Below the pieces are notes generated by a model. That model was not told the origin of the DNA. It saw nothing but the letters and a program-made list of their open reading frames with translations, and did not search any database. The translations under genes and the position numbers were made by a program. Positions 36,334 to 44,919 of a stretch of 64,000 nt of DNA are shown here, in pieces; the first letter of the stretch is position 1; each line of letters starts with the position of its first letter. Origin of the DNA: Methylomonas methanica. GTDB taxonomy: Bacteria; Pseudomonadota; Gammaproteobacteria; Methylococcales; Methylomonadaceae. The stretch covers positions 1 to 64,000 of the forward strand of contig LUUF01000086.1 in the NCBI GenBank assembly GCA_001644045.1, read 5' to 3'.

Positions 36334-37551
36334 TCACGATTTCACCGGACTTTTGTCCTTGGGTTTCTCCGCCTGTTTTTGTTGGGTTTCTACCACCCCG
36401 ACGGTTTCGCCTTCCACCAATAGATCCGAGGGGCTGGCGACCAAGGTATCGCTGGCCGAGATGCCTTCCAATATTTCCAATTCACGGCCGAAGTCACGGC
36501 CCAATTTTACCGGCCGAAACGCCACACGATGTTCCGCATCAACCACTACCACATGCGGACCGGCCTGATCGATCACCAACACATTAGCCGGCACCACCAA
36601 GGGGCTGGATTTGCCGGCGACGTTGATGGAGATTTCCACGTAGGAACCGGGCAGTAACTTACCGTCCTTGTTGGGTAGGGTAATGTCCACTTGCCGGGAG
36701 CGGTTGACCGGGTCCAGTGCGCCGGCGACATGATCCACATGGGCGCTAACCGGTTTGCCTTGCGAATCCAGCACTCTTACCGAGACTTCCTGGCCGGCTT
36801 TGATGTCGTCCGCGTAGACTTGCGGCACCCAAACCGTCAACCGCAGAGGATCGGTTTGCGTCAACGCAAACAATTCCTGGCTGCCGGCGGCGATCAAGCT
36901 GCCGACATCGACCGCCCGGCGGGTTATCACGCCGGAAAACGGGGCGACGATGCGCCGATAGCCTTCGATATTTTCCAGGCGTTTGACATTGGCTTGCGCG
37001 GCCGAGAAATCGGCTTCGGCTTGTAGGAAAGCGCTGCGTTTTTCGTCGAATTCCTGTTGTGTGCCGCTGTCGGTGCCGTTTAATTGCGTCCAGCGTTGCA
37101 GGGTGGTGCGGGTCAGTTCCAGCCGGGCTTTGACTTGGGCCAGCGCGGCGCGCGATTGCGCCAGTTCCTGTTCCAGCTCGGGCACGTCGATGACCGCTAA
37201 CAGGTCGCCTTTTTTGACCTGATCGCCTATGGTTTTGTGCCAGGCGCTCAAGTAGCCGTTGCTGCGCGCATAGAGTTGGGTTTCGGTGTTGCCGCGCAAA
37301 CTGGCGGGCAACACCAGTTTGCGGGTCGCCTCGCCGGGCCGGGAATGCGCCGCGATCACGCTGCGCTGCTGGCTGGCCGCGGTTTGTGCCTGCAAGGTTT
37401 CCGCTTGTTGGAGGTTCTGCGCCAGGCGCCAGGCGCCGGCCAGCAGGAGCAACAACAATAGCCCCAAACCGAGCCGTTTCACTACCAGCAGGGTGCGGTG
37501 CGAATGGTCGGAAGCCGGTCGTGAAAAGGTAGAAGAAGGAATGCTATTCAT
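36334..37551 (-). CDS. RND efflux periplasmic adaptor subunit
   Basis: A 405-residue HlyD/AcrA-family protein with an N-terminal anchor (LGLGLLLLLLLAGAWRLA, about residues 29-46), a first lipoyl half (TIGDQVKKGDLLAVIDVPELEQELAQSRAAL), an alpha-hairpin and a second half (GYRRIVAPFSGVITRRAVDVGSLI). It is the second gene of a two-gene operon, starting five bases after the RND permease stop. No outer-membrane channel gene is present here, so the pump must borrow one, perhaps the NodT-type channel at 7556-9037. Confidence 0.9.
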   Translation of the reverse strand: MNSIPSSTFSRPASDHSHRTLLVVKRLGLGLLLLLLLAGAWRLAQNLQQAETLQAQTAASQQRSVIAAHSRPGEATRKLVLPASLRGNTETQLYARSNGYLSAWHKTIGDQVKKGDLLAVIDVPELEQELAQSRAALAQVKARLELTRTTLQRWTQLNGTDSGTQQEFDEKRSAFLQAEADFSAAQANVKRLENIEGYRRIVAPFSGVITRRAVDVGSLIAAGSQELFALTQTDPLRLTVWVPQVYADDIKAGQEVSVRVLDSQGKPVSAHVDHVAGALDPVNRSRQVDITLPNKDGKLLPGSYVEISINVAGKSSPLVVPANVLVIDQAGPHVVVVDAEHRVAFRPVKLGRDFGRELEILEGISASDTLVASPSDLLVEGETVGVVETQQKQAEKPKDKSPVKS

Positions 37552-37556
37552 ATGAT

Positions 37557-40500
37557 TTAGGGCGTTACAAAGGTTGTACGATGCGAAAGTCGGTGTGCCA
37601 GCCAGCGATGGGTGCCGGCAAATACCAGTGGTACGAACAGTAAAGTGGACACGGTGGCAAAGGCCAGACCGCCGATCACGGCGCGGCCCAGCGGCGCATT
37701 TTGTTCGGCGCCTTCGCCCCAGCCGATGGCCATCGGCAACATGCCGACGATCATCGCAAAGGCAGTCATCAGCACCGGTCTGAGCCTGGTGGCGGCTGCT
37801 TCCAGCGCTGCGGTCACCGGCGGTACGCCGGCGGCCAGACGGGTGCGGGCAAACGACACCAATAAAATACTGTTGGCGGTGACCACGCCCATCGCCATGA
37901 TGCTGCCGGTCAGGGCCGGGATACTCAGCGTGGTGCCGGTCAGAAACAGCGTCCAGGCGATGCCGGCCAGCGCGGCGGGAAGGGCGCTGACGATAATCAG
38001 CGGGTCCAACCAGGATTGAAAATTGACTACCAGCAATAGATATAGCATGACGATCGCCACGGCCAAGCCGGCTGCCAGACCGGTGAACGAACTTTTCAAG
38101 GTTTCGATCTGGCCTCGCACGCTCAACTCCACGCCGCGCGGCAAATGGCTGCGGCTATCGGCAACCAGGGTTTCGATTTCCCGGCTCACCGAACCCAGAT
38201 CGCGGCCCTCGACGCTGGCGTAAATATCGAACACGTTATTCGAGTTGTAATGCGTCACCGCGACCGGTAATACGGTGCGTTTCACTTTGACCAGATTGCC
38301 CAGCAATTGCGGTTGGCCGTTACCGCCGCCCACCGGCGTGCGCATCAAGGCGTCCAGATTATCCAAATCCAGCGGATTACCCATCACGCCGATATTCACC
38401 GAGTTACCGTTGGCCGGATTCAGCCAGAACGACGGCGCGGTCTGCATGCTGCCGCTCAGGGTCAGCAACAGGTTTTGCGCCAAGTCGCGGGCTGATAAAC
38501 CCAATTGTTGCAATTGTTGGCGATTCATTTCCAGATCCAATGCCGGTCGATTCATGCGCTGATAAATATGCGCATCGACGATGCCGGGAACTTGCCGCAA
38601 GCGATTTTCCAGGGCGATGACCTGCGGCATCACTTCTTCCGGTTTGCCGCCGATGAACTGGATGTCGATAGGGGCCGGCACGCCGAAATTCAGGGTTTGG
38701 CTGACCTGATCGGCGGGCTGGAAGAAAAACTCCAGAGCGGGGAATCGGTTGGGTAATTCGGCGCGCAGGCGTTTGATATAGTCGGCGCTGGGGGCATGGT
38801 CGCCTGGCCGCAGCGAAATCATGATCTCGGTGTCGGCGGTTTCTACAGTGCCGGAATTGCCGAACAAGGTATTACGGGTGCTGTAGGGGCCGCCGATGAT
38901 GTCCAGCAGATCGGCGATTTCGTCGGCGGGAATGATGTCCCGAATGACTTTTTCCACCGCATCGATGTGTTGCGGCATTTCCTCGATTCGGGTGCCGGAC
39001 GGCGCGCGGACGTGCAGGCGAATCTGCCCGGCATCCACCGCCGGAAACAAGTCTTCGCCTAATAGCGGTACCAGGCCCAGCGATGCCAGGCAAAAGCCTA
39101 AAATCGCCGAACTGTAACGCAAGCGGTGTTTCAGTAAATGGCTGGCCAGGATCAAATAATGACCGCGAAACTGTTCGAAGCCGCGCTCGAAGGCGTGATG
39201 CAGACTCTGAAAGCCCCTTGCCAGCGCGTTGGTCGGCGGCGCGTCGGTATGGCCATGATGGCCGGACATCACATACATGACCAGTGTCGGCACCAGGGTA
39301 CGCGACAGTATGTATGAAGCCAGCATCGCGAAGACCACCGCTTCCGCCATCGGTACGAACAGGCTGCGCGCCACGCCGGCCAGGAAAAACATCGGCACGA
39401 ATACGATGCAGATGCACAACGTGGAGACCAGAGCCGGCATTGCGATTTCCGCCGCGCCGTCTAGGATGGCTTGATGCGGGTTTTTGCCCAGCAGCATTTG
39501 CCGCTCGATGTTTTCGATTTCCACGGTGGCGTCGTCCACCAAGATCCCCACCGCCAAGGCCAGTCCGCCCATCGTCATCAAATTGATGGTTTCGCCGATT
39601 AAATACAAGGCAATCAACGAAACCATGATGGACAACGGTATCGATACCGCGATGATGCAGGTGGTGCGCCAGTTGCCCAGAAACAGCAATATCATCGCCG
39701 CAGTCAGGCCGGCGGCGATCAGCGCTTCGTGCAACACGTTGCCGATTGCCGCTTTCACGAACAGCGATTGATCGAACATTAAACGCATATTGATGCCTTC
39801 CGGCATCAGGTTGAGCATTCTCGGGATGGTTTGTCTGACGTGCTCCACCACTTCCAGCGTCGAGGTGCGGCCGACCTTGAAGATCGAAGTCAAAATACCG
39901 CGTTCGCCGTTTTGGCGGGCAATAGTCGTCACCGGCGCCGCGCCATCGCGCACTGTAGCCACGTCGCGAACCAGCGTGGTAACCCCATTCACGGTGCGGA
40001 CCGGCAGGTCGGCCAAACGCGGTATCGCGGCCACCGCACCATTCAGGTTGACATCGTATTCGTTACTGCCGATCTTTACGGTGCCGGTGGGCAGGATCAG
40101 ATTTTGCGCGGCCAGGGTATTGTTTAAATCGGCGGGCGACAGACCGCGCGCCAGAAGGGCCGGCGCATCGACATCCAGCGTTATTTGCCGGCTTTTAGCG
40201 CCGAACGGATTGGTCATCGCCACGCCGCGCTTGGATTGCAGCTCGGTTCTGGCGATGTTATTCACAAAGTCATTAACATCGGTTTCCGGTACGGTGCTGC
40301 TGGAGATACCCAGCTGTACCAACGGCAGATCGGCCGCCGAATATTGAATGACTTGCGGCGGCGCCACGTTGGTAGGCAGCGAGCGGTAAACCGAGTTGCT
40401 GCTGGACATCACCTGAGCGATGGCGGTGCGGATGTCCGTGCCCGGATGGAAAAATACTTTAACGACGGCCGCGCCGCTGTAAGACAGGGATTCGCTGTGT

Positions 40501-40733
40501 TCTATGCCGTCGATCAAGGACATGGACCGTTCCACCGAGCCGGTCAGCCGATCGGCAATTTCCTTAGGCGTCATGCCCTTGTATTCCCATAGCATCGCAA
40601 CCACCGGAATATCGATGGTCGGAAAAATGTCGGTCGGCATTTTTCGCAGCACATAAGGGGTAGACAATAGAATCAACAGCGCCGCCACGATAAAGGTATA
40701 GGGGCGGCGTAAAGCAATATTAACGATCCACAT
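37557..40733 (-). CDS. RND efflux permease (AcrB/MexF superfamily)
   Basis: A 1058-residue permease distinct from the MdtB/MdtC pair. The first helix reads WIVNIALRRPYTFIVAALLILLSTPYVLRKMPTDIFPTIDIPVV; the TM4 aspartates are in VGILVDDATVEIEN, and the second repeat has GVVTANSILLVSFARTRL. This second-repeat Asn-Ser in place of the usual Lys-Asn/Asp pattern is common in this subfamily, often annotated as efflux permease of unknown substrate. It precedes its adaptor gene by five bases. No regulator gene adjoins it. Confidence 0.92.
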   Translation of the reverse strand: MWIVNIALRRPYTFIVAALLILLSTPYVLRKMPTDIFPTIDIPVVAMLWEYKGMTPKEIADRLTGSVERSMSLIDGIEHSESLSYSGAAVVKVFFHPGTDIRTAIAQVMSSSNSVYRSLPTNVAPPQVIQYSAADLPLVQLGISSSTVPETDVNDFVNNIARTELQSKRGVAMTNPFGAKSRQITLDVDAPALLARGLSPADLNNTLAAQNLILPTGTVKIGSNEYDVNLNGAVAAIPRLADLPVRTVNGVTTLVRDVATVRDGAAPVTTIARQNGERGILTSIFKVGRTSTLEVVEHVRQTIPRMLNLMPEGINMRLMFDQSLFVKAAIGNVLHEALIAAGLTAAMILLFLGNWRTTCIIAVSIPLSIMVSLIALYLIGETINLMTMGGLALAVGILVDDATVEIENIERQMLLGKNPHQAILDGAAEIAMPALVSTLCICIVFVPMFFLAGVARSLFVPMAEAVVFAMLASYILSRTLVPTLVMYVMSGHHGHTDAPPTNALARGFQSLHHAFERGFEQFRGHYLILASHLLKHRLRYSSAILGFCLASLGLVPLLGEDLFPAVDAGQIRLHVRAPSGTRIEEMPQHIDAVEKVIRDIIPADEIADLLDIIGGPYSTRNTLFGNSGTVETADTEIMISLRPGDHAPSADYIKRLRAELPNRFPALEFFFQPADQVSQTLNFGVPAPIDIQFIGGKPEEVMPQVIALENRLRQVPGIVDAHIYQRMNRPALDLEMNRQQLQQLGLSARDLAQNLLLTLSGSMQTAPSFWLNPANGNSVNIGVMGNPLDLDNLDALMRTPVGGGNGQPQLLGNLVKVKRTVLPVAVTHYNSNNVFDIYASVEGRDLGSVSREIETLVADSRSHLPRGVELSVRGQIETLKSSFTGLAAGLAVAIVMLYLLLVVNFQSWLDPLIIVSALPAALAGIAWTLFLTGTTLSIPALTGSIMAMGVVTANSILLVSFARTRLAAGVPPVTAALEAAATRLRPVLMTAFAMIVGMLPMAIGWGEGAEQNAPLGRAVIGGLAFATVSTLLFVPLVFAGTHRWLAHRLSHRTTFVTP

Positions 40734-41045
40734 GGATTTCTCGGGAGATACGATTGATTAGCAAGCCTGTTTGGCTGGTCCGGCCGGTTTTAAAACTATC
40801 GTTTCTCCAGCAAAGGCAGTTTCGTGCTTAAGTAAAGCAATAGCTGTACCAATCAATCTCCATAGGGCTTTCGAGGCATAGTTCCTGGCATGCACTGGGG
40901 TTTAGGCGAGAATCTGCAGCGCAGTTTTTTGCTGCGTCGGTGTTTCAAGTTGTTGCTGTGTCAACAGGAGGCAATCAAGTGCTGCTGCTCTGGTAACAGA
41001 TTGCTGTTTTGCGCGTCTTGGCTATAGAACAGCAACCCTTGTCTA
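40734..41045. other. Intergenic region with two small palindromes
   Basis: About 310 bases between the RND permease start and the tatA stop, both minus strand. It contains TGTTG-CTGTGT-CAACA (40951-40966) and AACAG-ATTG-CTGTT (40995-41008). The first is built from the same halves as the candidate activator sites of the 41-53 kb cluster but in the opposite arrangement. No gene is seen. Confidence 0.5.
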
Positions 41046-41273
41046 TCAGGCCTTGCTGCGGTCGCGTTCAGTTATCAAGTCGTCGGATAATTCTTCCTGA
41101 TAGAGTTGGGTGATCGCTTTGGAGTCTTCGGTTTCTTCGCTTTCCTTAACGGCACTACGAAATCCCTTAATTGCATCGCCCAGGTCGGCGCCGACATTTT
41201 TCAGGCGTTTGGTGCCGAACACTAAGACCACGATCGCTAACACTACTAATAGATGGGGAATGCTCAAGCCCAT
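41046..41273 (-). CDS. tatA: Twin-arginine translocase subunit TatA/TatE
   Basis: A 75-residue protein from the ATG at 41273, which has GGAG six bases upstream; a TTG four codons earlier is less likely because TatA proteins start M-G-x-S/I. The N-terminal helix [22 protein letters not shown], the F-G-x-x-x-L hinge and the amphipathic [15 protein letters not shown] are diagnostic. TatA forms the pore for folded proteins. No tatB or tatC follows, so this may be an extra TatA/E. Tat substrates within the window include the IorB-like enzyme, the SOR-like protein and the DUF1501 protein. Confidence 0.9.
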   Translation of the reverse strand: MGLSIPHLLVVLAIVVLVFGTKRLKNVGADLGDAIKGFRSAVKESEETEDSKAITQLYQEELSDDLITERDRSKA

Positions 41274-41510
41274 TTTTTGCTCCAAGGTTTAAAGTTGCTG
41301 ATTTTAGGTAAGCCGCTTGCTGGTATGGCTTATCCTCTATAAGGCGGTCTTCAGCAAAATAGGTGCCAACATGCAAAGTGGGCGTTGGTATGTAGAGAAT
41401 CGCACCCTGTAGTCCGCGCATTTCAACAACACAAGCTTAAGCTGCCGAGCAGCGAAGCACGACGAGCCGCCGGCAAACATCCGGGAAAATGCTTGTTAAC
41501 AGTCATGTAG

Positions 41511-41527
41511 TCAGCAGATAGTGTTGC
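41511..41527. promoter_or_regulatory. Candidate activator-binding palindrome (TCAGCA-N5-TGTTGC)
   Basis: TCAGCAGATAGTGTTGC fits the TCARCA-N5-TGTTGC pattern shared with sites at 41698, 44735 and 52525. It is 250 bp upstream of the sigma-54 promoter at 41777. Assignment to the activator encoded at 42105 is inference from position and recurrence. Confidence 0.45.
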
Positions 41528-41697
41528 TGTGCAGACATCACGTAACGAGGCTGGCAAATTTCGAGTGCCGGAAAGATGGATTTCAGCTGATTCGAGTTGT
41601 CGAAAAAGCCCGGATTGATTGGATAAGCAGGTAAAAGCGCAATGCCGGGCTAGCAAAATTCAAATTTCAGAGAAAATGCTGAAATATCAACACTAAA

Positions 41698-41714
41698 TCA
41701 ACATTATCTGTTGC
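41698..41714. promoter_or_regulatory. Candidate activator-binding palindrome (TCAACA-N5-TGTTGC)
   Basis: TCAACATTATCTGTTGC has perfectly complementary inner arms CAACA/TGTTG with a 5-base spacer. It is 62 bp upstream of the sigma-54 promoter at 41777, within the usual range for enhancer-type sites. Confidence 0.5.
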
Positions 41715-41776
41715 TGTAGAAACATTTATGTTTCGCAAAAACGCGTAATCCTTTATTATTACCTGGAAATACGAAG

Positions 41777-41792
41777 TGGCATGAACCGTGCT
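41777..41792 (+). promoter_or_regulatory. Sigma-54 promoter (-24/-12)
   Basis: TGGCATGAACCGTGCT matches the consensus TGGCACG-N4-TTGCW at 14 of the defined positions allowing for C-to-T at -21 and T-to-G at -14, with GG and GC exactly 10 bases apart. Transcription would start near 41804 and run to a terminator at 41870-41906, so it may make a small RNA, or an attenuated leader of the activator gene at 42105. Confidence 0.7.
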
Positions 41793-41803
41793 TAGAGCCT
41801 GTT

Positions 41804-41906
41804 ATCTCGCTGTTATTTTCCGAGCATTTAGTCTCCATAACATCCACTTCTGCTGACCGGATCGCCGGAAGCCAGTTTGTCCTAAAAAGACTGCTGGCTT
41901 TTTTTT
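41804..41906 (+). ncRNA. Predicted sigma-54-dependent small RNA (or attenuated leader)
   Basis: The span between the predicted start of the 41777 promoter and the end of the terminator is about 100 nt, contains no supported coding frame and ends in a standard intrinsic terminator. That is the layout of a trans-acting small RNA. The alternative is a 5' leader of the activator gene with premature termination. The start is estimated from the promoter match. Confidence 0.4.
41870..41906 (+). terminator. Rho-independent terminator
   Basis: AGCCAG (41870-41875) pairs with CTGGCT (41894-41899), extended by GTC/GAC inside, and is followed by a run of eight T. It lies upstream of the activator gene rather than after any protein gene, which points to an untranslated transcript ending here. 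Confidence 0.85.
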
Positions 41907-42104
41907 GGCCTATGGTCTGCGAAAGAGTCGGTCTGCGGAGAAATTTTTGGCACGGTCAGGCTGATTTTTTGTTCGGCGTTTGCGTATCCTCCGGTAATTT
42001 GCGACGCCGCTGAATAATCACCGTTTTTTACATCTTGGGAACAGATATTTCATGGATACATTTTTGAGTAGCGGCTACGTTGCTTGCAGTAAAGGGGAAA
42101 CCGT

Positions 42105-43181
42105 ATGACATTATTGGCGTTTGACGAATTGCAATTACGACAGCTGTCGCACACGGTGCGAGCCACGGCGATGGTTTTCGAGGATCCGGTTTCGCGAAAA
42201 CTGTTGGAGCACATCGAGCGGATCGCGCCCAGCGATGCGACGGTGCTGATCATCGGCGAAACCGGCACCGGCAAGGAGTTGGTAGCCAGACATGTGCATG
42301 CGCTCAGCAAACGCGCCAAAGGACCGTTCGGCGCGCTAAATTGCGCGGCGCTGAGCGAAAATCTGATCGAAAGCGAATTGTTCGGCCATGAAAAAGGCGC
42401 TTTCACCGGCGCGTTGAATACCAAGGACGGTTGGTTCGAAACCGCCAACAAAGGCAGTTTGTTTTTGGACGAAGTCGGCGATTTACCGCTGGGTTTGCAA
42501 GCCAAATTATTGCGGGTATTGCAGGAGCGGGAAGTGGTAAAGGTTGGTTCGCGTACGCCGTCGCCGGTGGATGTTAGAGTCATCGCCGCTACCAACGTTA
42601 ATTTGGAAGAAGCGGTGGCGGCGTCGCATTTTCGCGCCGATCTTTATTACCGCTTCAATGTGGCGGCGATTCATCTGTCGCCGTTGCGGGAAAGGCCGGG
42701 CGATATTCTGCCGTTGGCCAGACACTTTCTGAAAGTCTACGGGGACCGCTTGGGTTACGGCGAAATCAAACTATCGCCATCCACCGAACTGGCCTTGTTA
42801 AATTACGATTGGCCCGGCAATATTCGCGAGCTGGAAAATGCGGTGCATAGGGCCTTGTTAGTCTGCCCGGGTAATCGCTTGCGGCCCGAGGATTTCAAAT
42901 TGTCCGGCGTGCGGGCCTCGCAGACCGGCCCGGCGGTTTCGACTTCTTCGCTGGAGAGTTCGTTACTGCGCTTGTGTGAACAAGCGCCGCCTAAGCTGTT
43001 CGATATTATCGAAGAAACCGTGATCCGTACGGCATTCGAGTTTTGCGAAGAGAACCAAGTGCAAACCGCGCGCTTGCTGGATATCAGCCGCAATGTGCTG
43101 CGCCACAAGCTGGGGTTGTACGGCATGTTGGCCAATGGCCAGAGAAAATTGGCCGTCGCTTATCAAGAAGGCGAAGATTAA
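42105..43181 (+). CDS. Sigma-54-dependent enhancer-binding activator, no receiver domain
   Basis: A 358-residue activator. After about 25 residues comes the AAA+ sigma-54 interaction domain with Walker A GETGTGKE (51-58), the sigma-54 contact loop GAFTGA (98-103), Walker B SLFLDEVGD (118-126), sensor I RVIAATN, arginine-finger region FRADLYYRFNV and sensor II NWPGNIREL-type (DWPGNIRELENAVHRALL). A Fis-type helix-turn-helix lies near 325-345 (NQVQTARLLDISRNVLRHKLG). There is no receiver, PAS or GAF domain, so, like PspF, it is probably held off by a partner or simply by its level. Five sigma-54 promoters within 10 kb make it the likely master activator of this cluster. AGGGG precedes the ATG. 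Confidence 0.93.
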   Translation: MTLLAFDELQLRQLSHTVRATAMVFEDPVSRKLLEHIERIAPSDATVLIIGETGTGKELVARHVHALSKRAKGPFGALNCAALSENLIESELFGHEKGAFTGALNTKDGWFETANKGSLFLDEVGDLPLGLQAKLLRVLQEREVVKVGSRTPSPVDVRVIAATNVNLEEAVAASHFRADLYYRFNVAAIHLSPLRERPGDILPLARHFLKVYGDRLGYGEIKLSPSTELALLNYDWPGNIRELENAVHRALLVCPGNRLRPEDFKLSGVRASQTGPAVSTSSLESSLLRLCEQAPPKLFDIIEETVIRTAFEFCEENQVQTARLLDISRNVLRHKLGLYGMLANGQRKLAVAYQEGED

Positions 43182-43199
43182 TCTCCGCCCAATTCCTTC

Positions 43200-43226
43200 A
43201 GGCACCCCGCCCGCGGCGGGGTGCCT
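43200..43226. terminator. Bidirectional terminator
   Basis: AGGCACCCCGCC and GGCGGGGTGCCT form a perfect 12-bp stem with a 3-base loop between the stops of the activator gene and the convergent cupin gene. It can stop transcription from either side although only short T-runs flank it. Confidence 0.8.
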
Positions 43227-43237
43227 CGTTCAAAAGA

Positions 43238-43705
43238 TTATTTTGCAGGTGCCGGGGTTGATGTAGCAGGGCCAATGCCGACGATTTGTAGAATCGTGTC
43301 TTCATCCTTCGCGCCGTCGTAATGGATTTCGTTGCCATAGTGTGTGACGAAACTGCCCGCAGATACCGGTTGCAAATGCTCCGGATCATAATCCGTGCCG
43401 GTACCTACCCACCAGGTGCCCGAAATGACCGTGATGAAGCGGTCGTTCGGATGCGAATGCGGTTTGCTGTTGTGATGCGCCTTCCATTTGTTCAGCACGA
43501 CATACAGGCCGGGCTTGTTCGGGTCGCCGACCAGTACCGCGCTTTCCGAGCCGCTGGGATTTGCCACCCAATTAATTTGATCCGGCAGTTTGATGGAAAT
43601 GGCTTTGGGGTCGAGTTCCACCGCTGCCGCCGAACCATAAGCAAAGGACAGCGCGACTGCCAAGGCCGGTAGAGATAACTGCGGCCGAATACGGGTACGT
43701 AACAT
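43238..43705 (-). CDS. Exported cupin-domain protein
   Basis: A 155-residue protein with a signal peptide (residues 1-28, ending AAAVE) and one cupin barrel: HHNSKPHSHPNDRFITVISGTWW gives motif 1 and GSFVTHYGNEIHYDGAKD motif 2, with the expected His/Asp metal ligands. The phrase SAVLVGDPNKPGLYVV links it to the other cupin of the window at 22603-23085. GGAG precedes the ATG. It lies downstream of the arylsulfotransferase-like gene on the same strand, separated by a 20-bp inverted repeat, so it may be partly under the same sigma-54 promoter. Substrate unknown. Confidence 0.8.
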   Translation of the reverse strand: MLRTRIRPQLSLPALAVALSFAYGSAAAVELDPKAISIKLPDQINWVANPSGSESAVLVGDPNKPGLYVVLNKWKAHHNSKPHSHPNDRFITVISGTWWVGTGTDYDPEHLQPVSAGSFVTHYGNEIHYDGAKDEDTILQIVGIGPATSTPAPAK

Positions 43706-43737
43706 TTAAATCTCCAAATTATAGGGGGTTAGCGCCA

Positions 43738-43834
43738 TGGGTTTCGGGGTATCCGGTTGCGGAGTGCCTGTTCCTTTTAGCTTAATGGCAGTAACCCGTC
43801 TACCAAACATCACTACCGGATACCCCGAAACCCA
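43738..43834. repeat. 20-bp perfect inverted repeat with 57-base spacer
   Basis: Arms 43738-43757 and 43815-43834 are perfectly complementary over 20 bp (GGGTTTCGGGGTATCCGGT and its reverse). The element lies between the arylsulfotransferase-like gene and the cupin gene. A stem this long with no mismatch suggests a terminator-like or recently moved palindromic element; the ends could also be short terminal inverted repeats of a roughly 100-bp miniature element. Confidence 0.75.
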
Positions 43835-43884
43835 CGGCTTTGAAATTGCATGCAGCGCGCCTTAGTTTTTTGCCAAGGCCTACT

Positions 43885-44382
43885 TCAGGGGTTGTTGCTG
43901 GCTACCGGTAGCCGAAATTTACTCAAATCGGCCGTATTCACCGGATTCTCGCTATGCGGCGTGCCGGCGGGCACCCAATCGTAGGGTACCGGTTGGCCCC
44001 GGTACAGCGAGTTGTTCGCGTTGGCTCGGCCTTCGGCGGTTTCCTGCGTCACAAACACATGTCCAAGTTTGCCGCCGTTTACGGCGGGATTGAGCAAGGT
44101 GCCGTGGCTGGCGGCGTCTTTCCATTCATGGATTGAATTACTATTCAAATCGATCAGATACGCGATGTTGTTGCCGCCGCTGAATAATACAAACGAGTTA
44201 TAGGCTTTGCCCGGATCGTAGCGCGCGGTGCCGGTGGGAAAAGCGCTAGGCCCCGATAATGCCGAGACGCTGAGCGCAGTGCCTAACACAATCAAGGTAA
44301 CTTGTTGCCAAGTTTGCGATTTGCGCGATGCGCGGCTTTGTTTGCGTCCATGCGCGGTTGCGGATGGTCTGATTTGTGTCAT
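43885..44382 (-). CDS. Short arylsulfotransferase-like exported protein
   Basis: A 165-residue protein with a signal sequence or anchor at about residues 26-48 (WQQVTLIVLGTALSVSALSG). The first mature part (YDPGKAYNSFVLFSGGNNIAYLIDLNSNSIHEWK) resembles the N-terminal repeat of arylsulfotransferases of the ASST type, where a Y-N-x-x-x-L-F-x beta-strand is followed by Y-L-I-D-x-x-G-x-x-x-H-x-W-K. Those enzymes are about three times longer, so this is either an N-terminal fragment fused to a tail or a short relative. It ends SENPVNTADLSKFRLPV. A sigma-54 promoter lies 56 bases before its ATG, and AAGGAA serves as ribosome binding site. Function unknown. Confidence 0.6.
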   Translation of the reverse strand: MTQIRPSATAHGRKQSRASRKSQTWQQVTLIVLGTALSVSALSGPSAFPTGTARYDPGKAYNSFVLFSGGNNIAYLIDLNSNSIHEWKDAASHGTLLNPAVNGGKLGHVFVTQETAEGRANANNSLYRGQPVPYDWVPAGTPHSENPVNTADLSKFRLPVASNNP

Positions 44383-44437
44383 TGCCTATTCCTTTATAAA
44401 TGAACGATTGCTGTTGCTCGCACTTATAAATGTATAA

Positions 44438-44453
44438 AGCAATGATCAAGCCA
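44438..44453 (-). promoter_or_regulatory. Sigma-54 promoter of the arylsulfotransferase-like gene
   Basis: On the minus strand this reads TGGCTTGATCATTGCT, with GG and GC 10 bases apart and the TTGCT box intact. Transcription would begin near 44427, giving a leader of about 45 bases before the ATG at 44382. Confidence 0.7.
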
Positions 44454-44734
44454 ATATTCTGTTTTGCTTTGTTAGTTAGCGAAAATCTTTAGATAAATTA
44501 CTCATAACCTAGCCGAGGGCCGGCAGCTCGGGGCTTTGCCGCTAACGCCCCGTTACTGCCAGTGCTGGTTTTTTCATTAAGCCGCAGTGCAAATAGAGCC
44601 GGAATCTATCGAGTTTTTGCCGACTTTGTTGAGTCAGGTGCAGTCAATCAGCAAAAACTATTTCCAATCCAACAGGCGTCGCTCAGGTATGCAGCAATGC
44701 CTATTCAGCCTAACAACAAACACCGTTCAGATAG

Positions 44735-44751
44735 TCAACAGAAAATGTTTT
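44735..44751. promoter_or_regulatory. Candidate activator-binding palindrome
   Basis: TCAACAGAAAATGTTTTC region: CAACA and TGTTT with a 5-base spacer, one mismatch from the TCARCA-N5-TGTTGC pattern. It is 152 bp upstream of the promoter at 44904, nearly the same distance as the 52525 site from its promoter. Confidence 0.45.
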
Positions 44752-44903
44752 CGTAGCAGCAGTTTTGCGTAAATAACAGCGAGCGATGGGGTCTTTAATT
44801 TGGCAGTCTTAAATCCAAGAAGTAATTTTTTAATCAAATAAAACAAGTATTTATAAATTATTAATGGAGTGTCATTCATCCGTTATCGCTATTTTCCTAT
44901 TGC

Positions 44904-44919
44904 TGGCATGCCTATTGCA
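44904..44919 (+). promoter_or_regulatory. Sigma-54 promoter of the first TonB-dependent receptor
   Basis: TGGCATGCCTATTGCA is a near-perfect -24/-12 element. The predicted start near 44931 gives a leader of about 80 bases to the GTG start at 45011. Confidence 0.85.

Larger units (their letters stand above)
41274..42104. other. Regulatory region between tatA and the sigma-54 activator gene
   Basis: Over 800 bases without a protein gene. It contains two candidate activator palindromes, one sigma-54 promoter and one intrinsic terminator, listed separately, plus the promoter of tatA. The 42105 gene begins 200 bases after the terminator and no promoter for it could be identified there. Confidence 0.6.

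Noticed and set aside
40951..41008. Palindromes TGTTG-N6-CAACA and AACAG-N4-CTGTT as activator sites
   Set aside because: Arrangement is inverted or spacing differs, and the nearest sigma-54 promoter is over 750 bp away; kept only as a note.
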